Of a stretch of 6,481 nucleotides of DNA, positions 1 to 5,740 are shown piece by piece. The stretch is from NCBI GenBank assembly GCA_025352185.1, contig JANXTV010000388.1, positions 1-6,481 on the forward strand, read 5' to 3'. Source of the DNA: Oligoflexia bacterium. Its GTDB lineage: Bacteria > Bdellovibrionota > UBA1018. A program made the translations under genes and the position numbers. Under the pieces are notes generated by a model. The model was not told the origin of the DNA, did not search any database, and saw nothing but the letters and a program-made list of their open reading frames with translations. Within the stretch, counting starts at the first letter, position 1. The number at the start of each line of letters is the position of its first letter.

Positions 1-498
1 GTGGGCCAACCACGCCGAGACCCGTTCCTCGACCTGGTCGCGCTGTCTCGCGGTTACGGGCAGAGCGCCGGTCCGCACTGCCTCACCAACCAGGCCAAGG
101 AGCCGATGATGCTCGCAGTCGCCCAACAGTTCGTCGAACTCCCGATCGGCGACTGCGCCGAACTGCGAGTGGCCATCCGCGAAAAAAGCGGCGATCGTAA
201 AGACGGCGATAAGTCGGGAGAGAAATCGGGCGACAAAACTGCCGATAAAGGAAAATCTGGAGATAAGGGCGACGCTAAAGGCCCGGCCGAAGAAGGACCG
301 AAACAGGGCGGAAAACAGACGCTCGAAAATATTGGGATGAATGTAGAAACCCAGTCGAACGATAAGTCGGTGCCGAAACCCGCGATCGGGGACTTAAAAT
401 TACCCGGTGTGTTCACTCCCGAAATTCCGCAGCAACGTCCGATCGATCAGCTGAATGGTCGTCTGGTAAACCTGCGCGTCGTCATTAAAGGTAATTAG
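1..498 (+). CDS. Unrecognised protein with Lys/Asp/Gly-rich tract, 3' end (probably 5'-partial)
   Basis: The reading frame is open from the first base to a TAG stop and encodes 165 residues. It begins with GTG, but as this is the window edge the true start is probably upstream. I do not recognise the family. Residues 1-60 look like a folded segment (hydrophobic stretch around 36-48, Cys27 and Cys52). Residues 61-105 are low-complexity and highly charged, built on SGDK-like units (SGDR 63-66, SGEK 72-75, SGDK 76-79, SGDK 86-89) and dominated by Lys, Asp, Gly and Ser. Residues 106-165 return to normal composition, with a Pro-containing segment (PGVFTPEIPQQRP 135-147) and a beta-like end (RLVNLRVVIKGN). 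This could be a short folded C-terminal domain on a charged linker, as seen in surface or envelope proteins, but that is inference. The gene converges on the threonine ammonia-lyase gene, with 35 bases between the stops. Confidence 0.6.
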   Translation: MGQPRRDPFLDLVALSRGYGQSAGPHCLTNQAKEPMMLAVAQQFVELPIGDCAELRVAIREKSGDRKDGDKSGEKSGDKTADKGKSGDKGDAKGPAEEGPKQGGKQTLENIGMNVETQSNDKSVPKPAIGDLKLPGVFTPEIPQQRPIDQLNGRLVNLRVVIKGN

Positions 499-514
499 AA
501 AAAGGTAATTAGAA
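487..514. repeat. Perfect 14-bp tandem duplication across a stop codon
   Basis: The unit AAAGGTAATTAGAA occurs twice back to back (487-500 and 501-514) with no mismatch. The first copy carries the last codons and the TAG stop (496-498) of the upstream gene. The second copy puts another TAG at 510-512, out of frame with the first. It looks like a recent slippage duplication in the gap between two convergent genes. Confidence 0.9.
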
Positions 515-525
515 CGATTCGGAAT

Positions 526-542
526 CTCACGCTTTACGTGAG
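526..542 (-). terminator. Candidate hairpin at the 3' end of the threonine ammonia-lyase gene
   Basis: CTCACG (526-531) and CGTGAG (537-542) form a perfect 6-bp stem with a 5-base loop. The loop includes the TAA stop of the minus-strand gene. There is no immediate T-run on either strand, although a five-T run follows about 25 bases on in the minus direction. The hairpin sits between convergent genes, where a shared terminator is expected, but as an intrinsic terminator it is weak. Confidence 0.35.
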
Positions 543-1766
543 CTTTAAGTCCATGACTTCCGAACGTATCGCTTGAATCACGTCGCGACTGTGGTCGGGA
601 CCTCGCGTCTCGAGAGTCAGGGCGACCTCCGTCTGATCGATCGTGGTCGTCGGCTCGCTTCGGTCGTGAATGGCCTGGATCACGTTAGCGCCCGCCTTAG
701 CGATGGCAATGGTGAGCTTCGCGAGAGAACCCGGACGATCCGAAATCATCACGTTCACGCGCAGACGGCGGCCCTTTCGAATCAGCCCGCGGTCAATCAC
801 TCGATTTAAGACGTTCACGTCTATATTCCCGCCGCAAATAATGACCGCAACTTTCTTCCCTTTAAGCTCTTTCTTTAACTGATCCATCACCGCAATCGAG
901 ACGGCAGCGGCACCTTCCGAGACCACTTTAGCCTTCTCGGCGAGAGTGAGGATCGCTGCGGCAATACTTTCGTCGTCAGCCGTGAGCATTTTCGTAATCG
1001 ATTTTCGGAGAATATCGAAGGGTCCCTGGCGGGTCACCCCCACCGCAATTCCGTCCGCGAATGTTTCCACCCGAGCCAAACTCACCGGTTTTCCTTTTTT
1101 TAAGGAAAGAGTCATCGCGTCCGCCCCGGAAGCTTGAGCACCGTAAAGTTTCGTATGCGGGCGAAGCTCGCGTACGACCGTAGCGATCCCCGACATGAGT
1201 CCCCCGCCGCCGATCGAACACACGATCGCATCGATTTCTGGCATTTGTTCTAGGAGTTCGAGCGCGACCGTCCCCTGTCCGGCGATCACTACGGGATCGT
1301 CGAACGCATGAACGAGTACTTTTCCACTCTTCTTCGCGAGTTTTTGGGCCACTTCGAAGCACTCGTCATAGGTATCTCCCTCGAGAATGACTTCGGCTCC
1401 GAGATTTTCGGTACTTTGTATTTTTACGAGCGGAGCCCCCCGGGGCATCACGATCGTCGCTTTTACTCCGAGTTTTTTCGCGCCCCACGCTACGCCCTGC
1501 GCATGATTACCGGCACTGGCTGCGATCACTCCGCGCTTTCTCTCTTTCGCGTTGAGCGACGCGATTTTATTCGTCGCACCCCGGATCTTAAAGGATCCGA
1601 TCGGCTGCATGTTCTCTAGCTTTAAATAAACCTCACACCCGTACACATCGCTCAGCCACTGATTAAAAAGCAGCGGGCTGGGTGGGAGGTATTTTTTTAC
1701 GACGACTCCCGCACGGCGAACGTCGGCGAGGCTAATAGAATACTTTTTATTTTTTTTCTGGGTCAC
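534..1766 (-). CDS. ilvA: Threonine ammonia-lyase (threonine dehydratase), medium form with ACT domain
   Basis: This PLP enzyme deaminates L-threonine to 2-oxobutanoate and ammonia, in isoleucine synthesis or threonine catabolism. With a GTG start at 1766 it is 410 residues, the usual size of the medium form with one C-terminal ACT domain. Visible motifs are GSFKIRGA with the Schiff-base lysine at about 60, SAGNHAQG at 84-91, the phosphate-binding GGGGL at 186-190, SEGAAA at 283-288 and ICGGN at 310-314. An ACT-like regulatory domain follows from about 335 (RVNVMISDRPGSLAKL...). The frame stays open upstream to an ATG at 1865, but that start would overlap the dehydrogenase gene by about 100 bases and add residues foreign to the family. 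The GTG forms a GTGA overlap with the upstream stop and puts the conserved ISLADV segment near the N-terminus. No clear Shine-Dalgarno is present, so translational coupling is likely. Codons 4-6 contain an A8 run. Whether its role is anabolic or catabolic cannot be told here; the symbol is used in the broad sense (tdcB is an alternative). Confidence 0.93.
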   Translation of the reverse strand: MTQKKNKKYSISLADVRRAGVVVKKYLPPSPLLFNQWLSDVYGCEVYLKLENMQPIGSFKIRGATNKIASLNAKERKRGVIAASAGNHAQGVAWGAKKLGVKATIVMPRGAPLVKIQSTENLGAEVILEGDTYDECFEVAQKLAKKSGKVLVHAFDDPVVIAGQGTVALELLEQMPEIDAIVCSIGGGGLMSGIATVVRELRPHTKLYGAQASGADAMTLSLKKGKPVSLARVETFADGIAVGVTRQGPFDILRKSITKMLTADDESIAAAILTLAEKAKVVSEGAAAVSIAVMDQLKKELKGKKVAVIICGGNIDVNVLNRVIDRGLIRKGRRLRVNVMISDRPGSLAKLTIAIAKAGANVIQAIHDRSEPTTTIDQTEVALTLETRGPDHSRDVIQAIRSEVMDLKLT

Positions 1767-2449
1767 ATGCGACCACTGATCGGTATCAGTGCCCCGGTGA
1801 TCGACTTCGATTTGGTCAGGGTTAAGTCGTAAAGAATTTCGGCAATATCTTCGGGTGAAACCCATTTCGAAGTATCGGCGTGGGGCATGTCTTTCCGATT
1901 TACCGGAGTATCAATCACGGAAGGAAGCACGGCGTTCACCCGAATCCCGTCGGCTTTAAGCTCTTCCGCGAGCGAAACGACCATTGCATTAATTGCAGCC
2001 TTCGAAGCCGCGTAAGCACTCATCCCGGCGGCCGGGGTGAGCGTCGCTTTCGAACTTACGAAGAGGAGTACTCCTTTTTTTCGTTTCTTCATGGCGGGTA
2101 CCGCTCCCGAAGCGACGAAAAAAGAAGACTGAAAGTTTACCGAGTTTAAAAAACTAAAATCTTCACTCGAGAGCGCATCGATATTACCGAACCTAAAACC
2201 ACCCGCGCAGTGGATGACCGCATCGACGTCGCCGACCTTGTTAAAAAAATCGAGGACGGACTTCCGAACCGTCAGGTCTAGACCGAACCACTCCACCCCC
2301 GGGGTCGCCGGGACTTTTTGGGTCGGCGCGTGGATTGCGATCACCTGGTCGCCCGCTTCTAGGAATCGATTCAATACCGAATGTCCGAGGCTACCCGTCG
2401 CCCCCGTGATCACTACTTTACGAGAGGACGTGGATCGATTGTTACTCAT
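1763..2449 (-). CDS. Short-chain dehydrogenase/reductase, dihydropteridine-reductase-like
   Basis: This is a 228-residue Rossmann-fold NAD(P)-dependent oxidoreductase. The N-terminal cofactor motif TGATGSLG (15-22) has GxxGxxG spacing rather than the classical TGxxxGxG. Other SDR landmarks are CAGG at 81-84, Asn105, Ser132/133, and the catalytic Tyr146 and Lys150 in YAASK. Residues 175-197 carry an LPxxxDTPxNRKxMPxAD...W pattern that, from memory, resembles eukaryotic quinoid dihydropteridine reductase, as do the GxxGxxG spacing and the AGGF after the cofactor domain. The substrate cannot be read from the sequence, and many bacterial SDRs annotated only to family level share this pattern. The start ATG at 2449 gives a normal N-terminus, though the nearest purine tract (GGAAAG) is a rather distant 12 bases upstream. 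The stop overlaps the GTG start of the threonine ammonia-lyase by four bases. tRNA-Arg lies 41 bases upstream on the same strand with no visible terminator between. Confidence 0.88.
   Translation of the reverse strand: MSNNRSTSSRKVVITGATGSLGHSVLNRFLEAGDQVIAIHAPTQKVPATPGVEWFGLDLTVRKSVLDFFNKVGDVDAVIHCAGGFRFGNIDALSSEDFSFLNSVNFQSSFFVASGAVPAMKKRKKGVLLFVSSKATLTPAAGMSAYAASKAAINAMVVSLAEELKADGIRVNAVLPSVIDTPVNRKDMPHADTSKWVSPEDIAEILYDLTLTKSKSITGALIPISGRM
1774..1791 (-). promoter_or_regulatory. Hairpin just upstream of the coupled GTG start
   Basis: CACTGAT (1774-1780) and ATCAGTG (1785-1791) are perfect inverted repeats with a 4-base loop. They lie in the last codons of the dehydrogenase, seven bases before the GTG start at 1766. 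In the minus-strand mRNA the stem would cover the place where a ribosome binding site should be. It could make threonine ammonia-lyase translation depend on ribosomes finishing the upstream gene. The hairpin is plain in the sequence; its role is inferred. Confidence 0.4.
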
Positions 2450-2490
2450 ACGCGTACCGAACTTTCCGTCAAATTAATGCCGATGCGAAT

Positions 2491-2567
2491 TGGCGACCCC
2501 AGCAGGATTCGAACCTGCAACCCCTAGCTTAGAAGGCTAGTGCTCTATCCAATTGAGCTATGGGATC
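2491..2567 (-). tRNA. tRNA-Arg (anticodon UCU)
   Basis: This is a 77-base cloverleaf read on the minus strand. The acceptor GATCCCA pairs with TGGGGTC (one T-G wobble), followed by discriminator G and an encoded CCA. The D stem is GCTC/GAGC. The anticodon stem CTAGC/GCTAG holds the loop CTTCTAA, giving anticodon TCT, which reads AGA (and AGG by wobble). The variable loop has five bases, and the T arm is GCAGG-TTCGAAT-CCTGC. All stems are complete. It lies between the divergent FmdB gene and the co-directional dehydrogenase gene. Confidence 0.97.
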
Positions 2568-2578
2568 GTTTCTCTTCG

Positions 2579-2607
2579 TTTTAAACACGAAGCTTTCGAG
2601 CTTTCAA
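2579..2607 (-). promoter_or_regulatory. Sigma70-like promoter for tRNA-Arg
   Basis: On the minus strand, a TTGAAA -35 box (2607-2602) is followed by a 17-base spacer and a TTAAAA -10 box (2584-2579). This predicts a start a few bases before the tRNA 5' end at 2567. The inverted repeat CTTCGT/ACGAAG (2574-2579 and 2587-2592) straddles the -10 box and could be a binding site or chance. Since no terminator follows the tRNA, this promoter may also serve the dehydrogenase and threonine ammonia-lyase genes. Confidence 0.6.
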
Positions 2608-2632
2608 GAGAGGGTCTAGACTTACGACTGAG

Positions 2633-2881
2633 ATGCCTCTTTACGACTATCTTTGCAGAAAATGCGCACATCGGTACGAAGAAATCGTACGCTCAGCCGA
2701 CGTTTCGGAAGGGAGCGCCTGCCCAAAATGCGGAAGCGTTGAGACCGAACGCCAGATTCCTCGTTTTCGGGTCGGCGGCAGAGGGGATCTCCGCGAATCG
2801 ACGGAACTGCACGGATGTCATCCGGCGGAGGGGAACACGGGCCACGACCATTCCCACTCTTCTTCGGACGAGGAAGGTTAG
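2633..2881 (+). CDS. FmdB-family zinc ribbon protein
   Basis: This 82-residue protein opens with MPLYDYLCRKC, the hallmark start of FmdB-type regulatory/zinc ribbon proteins. The two CxxC pairs, Cys8/Cys11 and Cys30/Cys33, form the single zinc ribbon. The family is widespread; some members are described as putative regulators of formamidase or amidase genes, but its molecular role is mostly unknown. After the ribbon comes a basic segment (RFRVGGRGD), then a hydrophilic tail with HGCH at 60-63 and HDHSH at 71-75 that could bind metal. The ATG at 2633 fixes the conserved N-terminus; the nearest purine tract, AGAGAGGG, is about 18 bases upstream, so no canonical ribosome binding site is seen. 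It is first in the plus-strand run, and the App1-like gene starts two bases after its stop. Confidence 0.9.
   Translation: MPLYDYLCRKCAHRYEEIVRSADVSEGSACPKCGSVETERQIPRFRVGGRGDLRESTELHGCHPAEGNTGHDHSHSSSDEEG
2871..2877 (+). promoter_or_regulatory. Ribosome binding site deciding the App1-like start
   Basis: AGGAAGG ends six bases before the ATG at 2884 and lies in the last codons of the FmdB gene. It is the strongest Shine-Dalgarno match in this operon and supports the shorter reading of the phosphatase. Confidence 0.75.
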
Positions 2882-2883
2882 CC

Positions 2884-3600
2884 ATGACCCCTTCGCCATT
2901 CGTCCTCGTCTCCGATTTTGACGATACCTTAAAGATTTCGCATACCACGAATCGTCTAAAGACCGTGATCCGTGGGCTTTTTGCGAAACAGAGTTACGCC
3001 GGGATGTCTGAACTTTTCCAGGAATGGGTGAATGAAAATCCTTTTGTACTCCTGAGCTCCTCCCCGCTCTGGATCCGGGGAAAAATTGGGCGATTCCTCG
3101 ATCGCCACGCATTTCCATCCCGGACGATAATTTTACGAGACTGGTTACGCCAGAAAGACGTACTCGCCTATAAGCTTCGCTCGCTTTCGAATCTCGAAAA
3201 GAAAGATAAGCAGCCGTTTATCTTTATCGGGGATGATGCTGAGTTCGACCCAGAAGTGTTCGCTCGCTTCCGCGAAGAGTTTCCGACCCGAACTCTCGCG
3301 ATTTATATCCGGCGCATGCGCGGTCGACCCCTGCCCGAAGGGATCGTTCCGTTTCATTCCGCATTCGAAATTGCCTTAGCCGAGGTTGCCGCAGGGCGGT
3401 TAAAAGTGCCCCAGGTCGCTCGAATCGGAAAAGCAGTTTTAGATCAGAAAGATTCTGACCTCATCGTCCCTTACTTCGCTGCTGCCCCTTCCGATCTTGA
3501 AATTTCGGACGCATTCCCGACGCTCGCTAAACTCACTGAACAAATGAACCAGAGATACGAAAAAATTCGCCAGGATCGGCAGCGCAAAAGTAATGCATGA
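2884..3600 (+). CDS. App1/DUF2183-type HAD phosphatase (phosphatidate phosphatase-like)
   Basis: This 238-residue protein has the HAD phosphatase signature typical of the App1 (DUF2183) catalytic domain. Motif I is SDFDDTLK with the nucleophile Asp11 and Asp13; a serine cluster at 58-60 (LLSSSP) serves as motif II; LRDW at 84-87 is a family landmark; Lys97 fits motif III; and the acidic motif GDDAEFDPE spans 116-124. The App1 prototype in yeast is a Mg-dependent phosphatidate phosphatase. Bacterial relatives are known mainly from sequence, so the substrate here is inferred. The C-terminal 60 residues are less conserved and end in a basic helix. No signal peptide or membrane segment is visible, so it is probably cytoplasmic or peripheral. 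The ATG at 2884 is chosen over an in-frame ATG at 2815 because it follows AGGAAGG by seven bases and avoids a long overlap with the FmdB gene. Its end overlaps the permease start by eight bases. Confidence 0.85.
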   Translation: MTPSPFVLVSDFDDTLKISHTTNRLKTVIRGLFAKQSYAGMSELFQEWVNENPFVLLSSSPLWIRGKIGRFLDRHAFPSRTIILRDWLRQKDVLAYKLRSLSNLEKKDKQPFIFIGDDAEFDPEVFARFREEFPTRTLAIYIRRMRGRPLPEGIVPFHSAFEIALAEVAAGRLKVPQVARIGKAVLDQKDSDLIVPYFAAAPSDLEISDAFPTLAKLTEQMNQRYEKIRQDRQRKSNA

Positions 3601-4459
3601 ATACCTGGCGACTCACCCCTTAGCCTTCGAGACGTGCCTCGCCCTCGTTTCGTCGGTGGCGGGCGCATTCGGAGCACTCTTGGGACTGGGCGGCGGGTTC
3701 ATCCTCATCCCCTTTCTCACCCTGGTGATGGGCGTCCATATAAAGTACGCAATCGGCGCGAGCCTGGTTTCGGTGATCGCAACGTCCTCGGGCGCCGCGG
3801 CCGCGTATGTCCGCGAGCGAATGACGAACGTTCGAGTCGCGATCTTCATGGAACTCGGCACGACGCTCGGGGCCCTGACCGGAGTCGCGGTCGCGAGCTT
3901 TATCGCGGTTTCCGGACTTTACCTTCTTTTCTCGGTACTCCTTGGATGGTCGGCCTACGCGATGTTACGGAGGCGTGAAGATACCGGAGCCCTCCGCGAG
4001 GTCCCTCCCGATTCCCTTTCTGACCGACTCCGACTCCATTCCGAATACCCGGGTGGAAAAAATCGGGAAATGATTCCGTACCGGGTGACGCGCGCAAAGC
4101 TCGGGCTTCTTCTGATGTACCTCGCGGGCTGCGTATCCGCACTTCTGGGAATTGGGAGTGGTATTTTAAAAGTACCCGCCATGGATCAGGCGATGCGAAT
4201 TCCGATCAAAGTTTCCTCGGCGACTTCAAATTTCATGATCGGGGTGACGACGGCTACGAGCGCGGGAATTTACTTCATGCGGGGAGATATTATTCCCGGA
4301 CTCGCCGGACCCGTTGCTTTCGGCGTGCTCATCGGGAGTCAGCTCGGGAGCCGCCTTCTCGGTCGTTGGAGTGGAAGAACGATTCGAATTATTTTCGTAA
4401 TTATTCTCGTCGTCGTTTCTATCCAGATGGGAGTTAAAGGTGTCCGATCATTCGAATGA
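3593..4459 (+). CDS. TauE/SafE-family membrane permease
   Basis: This 288-residue integral membrane protein has the internal duplication typical of TauE/SafE (DUF81) transporters, which are thought to export sulfite, sulfoacetate, taurine-related or other organic anions. The first half contains GLGGGFILIP (31-40); the matching second-half motif is GIGSGILKVP (186-195). Hydrophobic segments occur at about 14-46, 52-72, 82-104, 106-126, 168-190, 207-228, 233-252 and 264-280, consistent with seven or eight helices. A hydrophilic loop (127-167, including YPGGKNREM) separates the halves. The ATG at 3593 lies within the end of the phosphatase gene (8-base overlap). An ATGA at 3597 is out of frame and is not the start. 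The DUF1634 gene begins inside its last codons, a pairing commonly seen for this permease type. The substrate is unknown. Confidence 0.92.
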   Translation: MHEYLATHPLAFETCLALVSSVAGAFGALLGLGGGFILIPFLTLVMGVHIKYAIGASLVSVIATSSGAAAAYVRERMTNVRVAIFMELGTTLGALTGVAVASFIAVSGLYLLFSVLLGWSAYAMLRRREDTGALREVPPDSLSDRLRLHSEYPGGKNREMIPYRVTRAKLGLLLMYLAGCVSALLGIGSGILKVPAMDQAMRIPIKVSSATSNFMIGVTTATSAGIYFMRGDIIPGLAGPVAFGVLIGSQLGSRLLGRWSGRTIRIIFVIILVVVSIQMGVKGVRSFE

Positions 4460-4862
4460 CCTCCGGCTAGAGCGGTGGCTCTCGGTCTTACTCCGCGGTG
4501 GCGTCGGAGTTTCACTGCTCCTTCTCCTTATTGGAATGTTGATTAACTATTCGACGACCCAGTCCTGGATTCCGGCGACGGACCTGAACTCACTCCTTTC
4601 GGGAGCCTCGAACCTGCGCTCGGACCCCCCGAAAAATTTGGCGGAGTTCGCATACGGATTCAGTGCCCTCCAAAGTCTTAATTTTGTTCAGGGTGCAATC
4701 CTGATTCTCATCCTCCTTCCGGGCTTTCGGGTGGCATTTTTATTCGGAAGTTTTCTACGCCAACGCGACTGGATTTTCTCTCTTTTCGCCTTTCTGGTCC
4801 TGGGCTTTATGTCCGCCGGAGTCCTCTTTTATGCGGCGCGAATCTCGCCGGAGCGGTTTTAG
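4440..4862 (+). CDS. DUF1634 small membrane protein, TauE/SafE partner
   Basis: This 140-residue protein has three clear transmembrane segments at about 17-36, 79-103 and 111-131. The pattern LLRGGVGVSLLLLLIGM, then ILILLPGFRVAF and a FLRQRDW turn before the last helix, matches DUF1634, a family usually encoded next to TauE/SafE permeases and thought to be an accessory subunit. The GTG start at 4440 follows GGGAG (4429-4433) by six bases, and the gene overlaps the permease end by 20 bases, so translation is probably coupled. The charged N-terminus is likely cytoplasmic. Its biochemical role has not been established to my knowledge. Confidence 0.88.
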   Translation: MSDHSNDLRLERWLSVLLRGGVGVSLLLLLIGMLINYSTTQSWIPATDLNSLLSGASNLRSDPPKNLAEFAYGFSALQSLNFVQGAILILILLPGFRVAFLFGSFLRQRDWIFSLFAFLVLGFMSAGVLFYAARISPERF

Positions 4863-4886
4863 GGTCTTTTCTACACGGACACGGAT

Positions 4887-4902
4887 GAAATTCTGCAATT
4901 TC
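4887..4902 (+). terminator. Weak AT-rich hairpin after the DUF1634 gene
   Basis: GAAATT (4887-4892) and AATTTC (4897-4902) form a 6-bp, mostly A-T stem with a CTGC loop. It has no T-run directly after it. The 111-base gap before the next gene shows no better terminator and no convincing promoter; an ACACGG direct repeat sits at 4873-4884. Confidence 0.2.
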
Positions 4903-4973
4903 TAGGATCTCCCATATGATTTTCCCACCTTCGATCAATGGACGAGCGAAGTTGAACTAAAGGAATAGAGACT

Positions 4974-5453
4974 ATGAGACGATTTCGGACGCTCGGTTTT
5001 TTCTTTGGCCTCGTTTTCGCCCTCCCGGCATTTGCGACCGACGCGACGCCGCCCTGCCTCGGCGGCGGAAAACAGCTCTCCGTAATGAACGAAACGGTCC
5101 ACACTTGGAAATCCAGCACGGCGAACCAGTACTTGGCGCGCGCAAGGGTCCACGGAATTCTGTCGAAGGTTTATCCAGAAAAAAATCGACACGCACATTT
5201 TGAAATCGAATTCGACGGTGGAGTGACCGATACCCTCGAAGTCGTTTACAGCCTCGACTTCGGTAAACTACCGGAACTCGCCGTCGGAATGGAAATCGAA
5301 GCGTGTGGCGACTACATCACCTCAAATGCCGCGACCGCACAGTATCCGGCGTCTCCCGACGGTGCCATCATTCACTGGATCCATCGAAATCCGAAACGAA
5401 AAGGCCATGAGTCGGGTTACCTGATGGTCGACGGCCGAGCCTACGGGAAGTGA
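4974..5453 (+). CDS. Secreted DUF3465-like protein
   Basis: This 159-residue protein has a classical Sec signal peptide: Arg2, Arg3 and Arg5, a hydrophobic core at 7-17, and an AFA cleavage site after Ala21. The mature protein would be about 138 residues and periplasmic or exported. ARARVHGILSKVYPE (55-69) followed later by GMEIEACGDYI (105-115) and GAIIHWIHRNP (130-140), ending in GYLMVDGRAYGK, resembles DUF3465, a small beta-rich domain found in secreted bacterial proteins with no assigned function. Cys28 and Cys111 are the only cysteines and could form a disulfide. The ATG at 4974 has AGGA at 4961-4964, nine bases upstream. It stands alone between the DUF1634 gene and tRNA-Leu. The family assignment is from motif memory, not a search. 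Confidence 0.75.
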   Translation: MRRFRTLGFFFGLVFALPAFATDATPPCLGGGKQLSVMNETVHTWKSSTANQYLARARVHGILSKVYPEKNRHAHFEIEFDGGVTDTLEVVYSLDFGKLPELAVGMEIEACGDYITSNAATAQYPASPDGAIIHWIHRNPKRKGHESGYLMVDGRAYGK

Positions 5454-5508
5454 ACTCCTCCCTCCCCCCGGTTTAACTTCGAAAAACAACGATAATCACC
5501 GACGCGGG

Positions 5509-5537
5509 TTGATATCGATGCCGTTCGGACTTATACC
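5509..5537 (+). promoter_or_regulatory. Sigma70-like promoter for tRNA-Leu
   Basis: TTGATA (5509-5514), a 17-base spacer and TATACC (5532-5537) make a good -35/-10 pair. The predicted start, near 5544, is almost at the mature tRNA 5' end at 5546, so the leader would be only a few bases. Confidence 0.65.
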
Positions 5538-5545
5538 TTGAGTGT

Positions 5546-5630
5546 GCCCTCGTGGTGGAATTGGTAGACACGCTGGTCTTAGGAACCAGTGGCGCAAGCC
5601 GTTCCGGTTCGAGTCCGGACGTGGGCACCA
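5546..5630 (+). tRNA. tRNA-Leu (anticodon UAG), acceptor stem with U-U mismatch
   Basis: This is an 85-base class II tRNA. The anticodon stem CTGGT/ACCAG encloses CTTAGGA, giving anticodon TAG, which reads CUA and probably the CUN box. The long variable arm GGC-GCAA-GCC is the leucine hallmark. The T arm is TCCGG-TTCGAGT-CCGGA, the discriminator is A and CCA is encoded. In the acceptor stem, GCCCTCG pairs with CGTGGGC except at position 5:68 (5550 and 5622), which is a T-T mismatch. All other features look functional. Confidence 0.95.
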
Positions 5631-5740
5631 CTTCTCCCCCTCATTCTGGGTCTTAATGGGATCTGATCGATGGTCTAGAACTTGAAGTAATGACGGTAAC
5701 GGCGCGAGAATCCACTCGCTCCGAGATTAAAACTCTTAAA

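Noticed and set aside
54..416. 120-residue minus-strand ORF opposite the first gene
   Set aside because: Its Ser/Pro/Phe-rich sequence is the antisense of the Lys/Asp-rich tract, with no motif of its own.
976..1362. 128-residue minus-strand ORF inside threonine ammonia-lyase
   Set aside because: It is an Arg-rich out-of-frame reading of a well-supported enzyme gene.
1767..1865. N-terminal extension of threonine ammonia-lyase to an ATG at 1865
   Set aside because: It would overlap the dehydrogenase coding region by about 100 bases and add residues unlike the enzyme family. The GTG at 1766 gives the normal length.
2594..2622. Plus-strand promoter for the FmdB operon (TTTCGA, 17 bases, TAGACT)
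   Set aside because: Both boxes match the consensus poorly and the start would lie almost on the ATG, so the operon promoter remains unidentified.
2815..2883. Longer App1-like protein starting at 2815
   Set aside because: The extra residues lie within the FmdB gene in another frame and look like shadow coding; the ATG at 2884 has a good ribosome binding site.
2622..3118. Minus-strand ORFs opposite FmdB and the phosphatase (2622-2948, 2693-3118)
   Set aside because: They are Arg/Ser-rich antisense shadows; the plus-strand genes have clear family motifs.
3597..3600. ATGA stop/start overlap between the phosphatase and permease
   Set aside because: The ATG at 3597 is out of frame with the permease. 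The in-frame start is the ATG at 3593.
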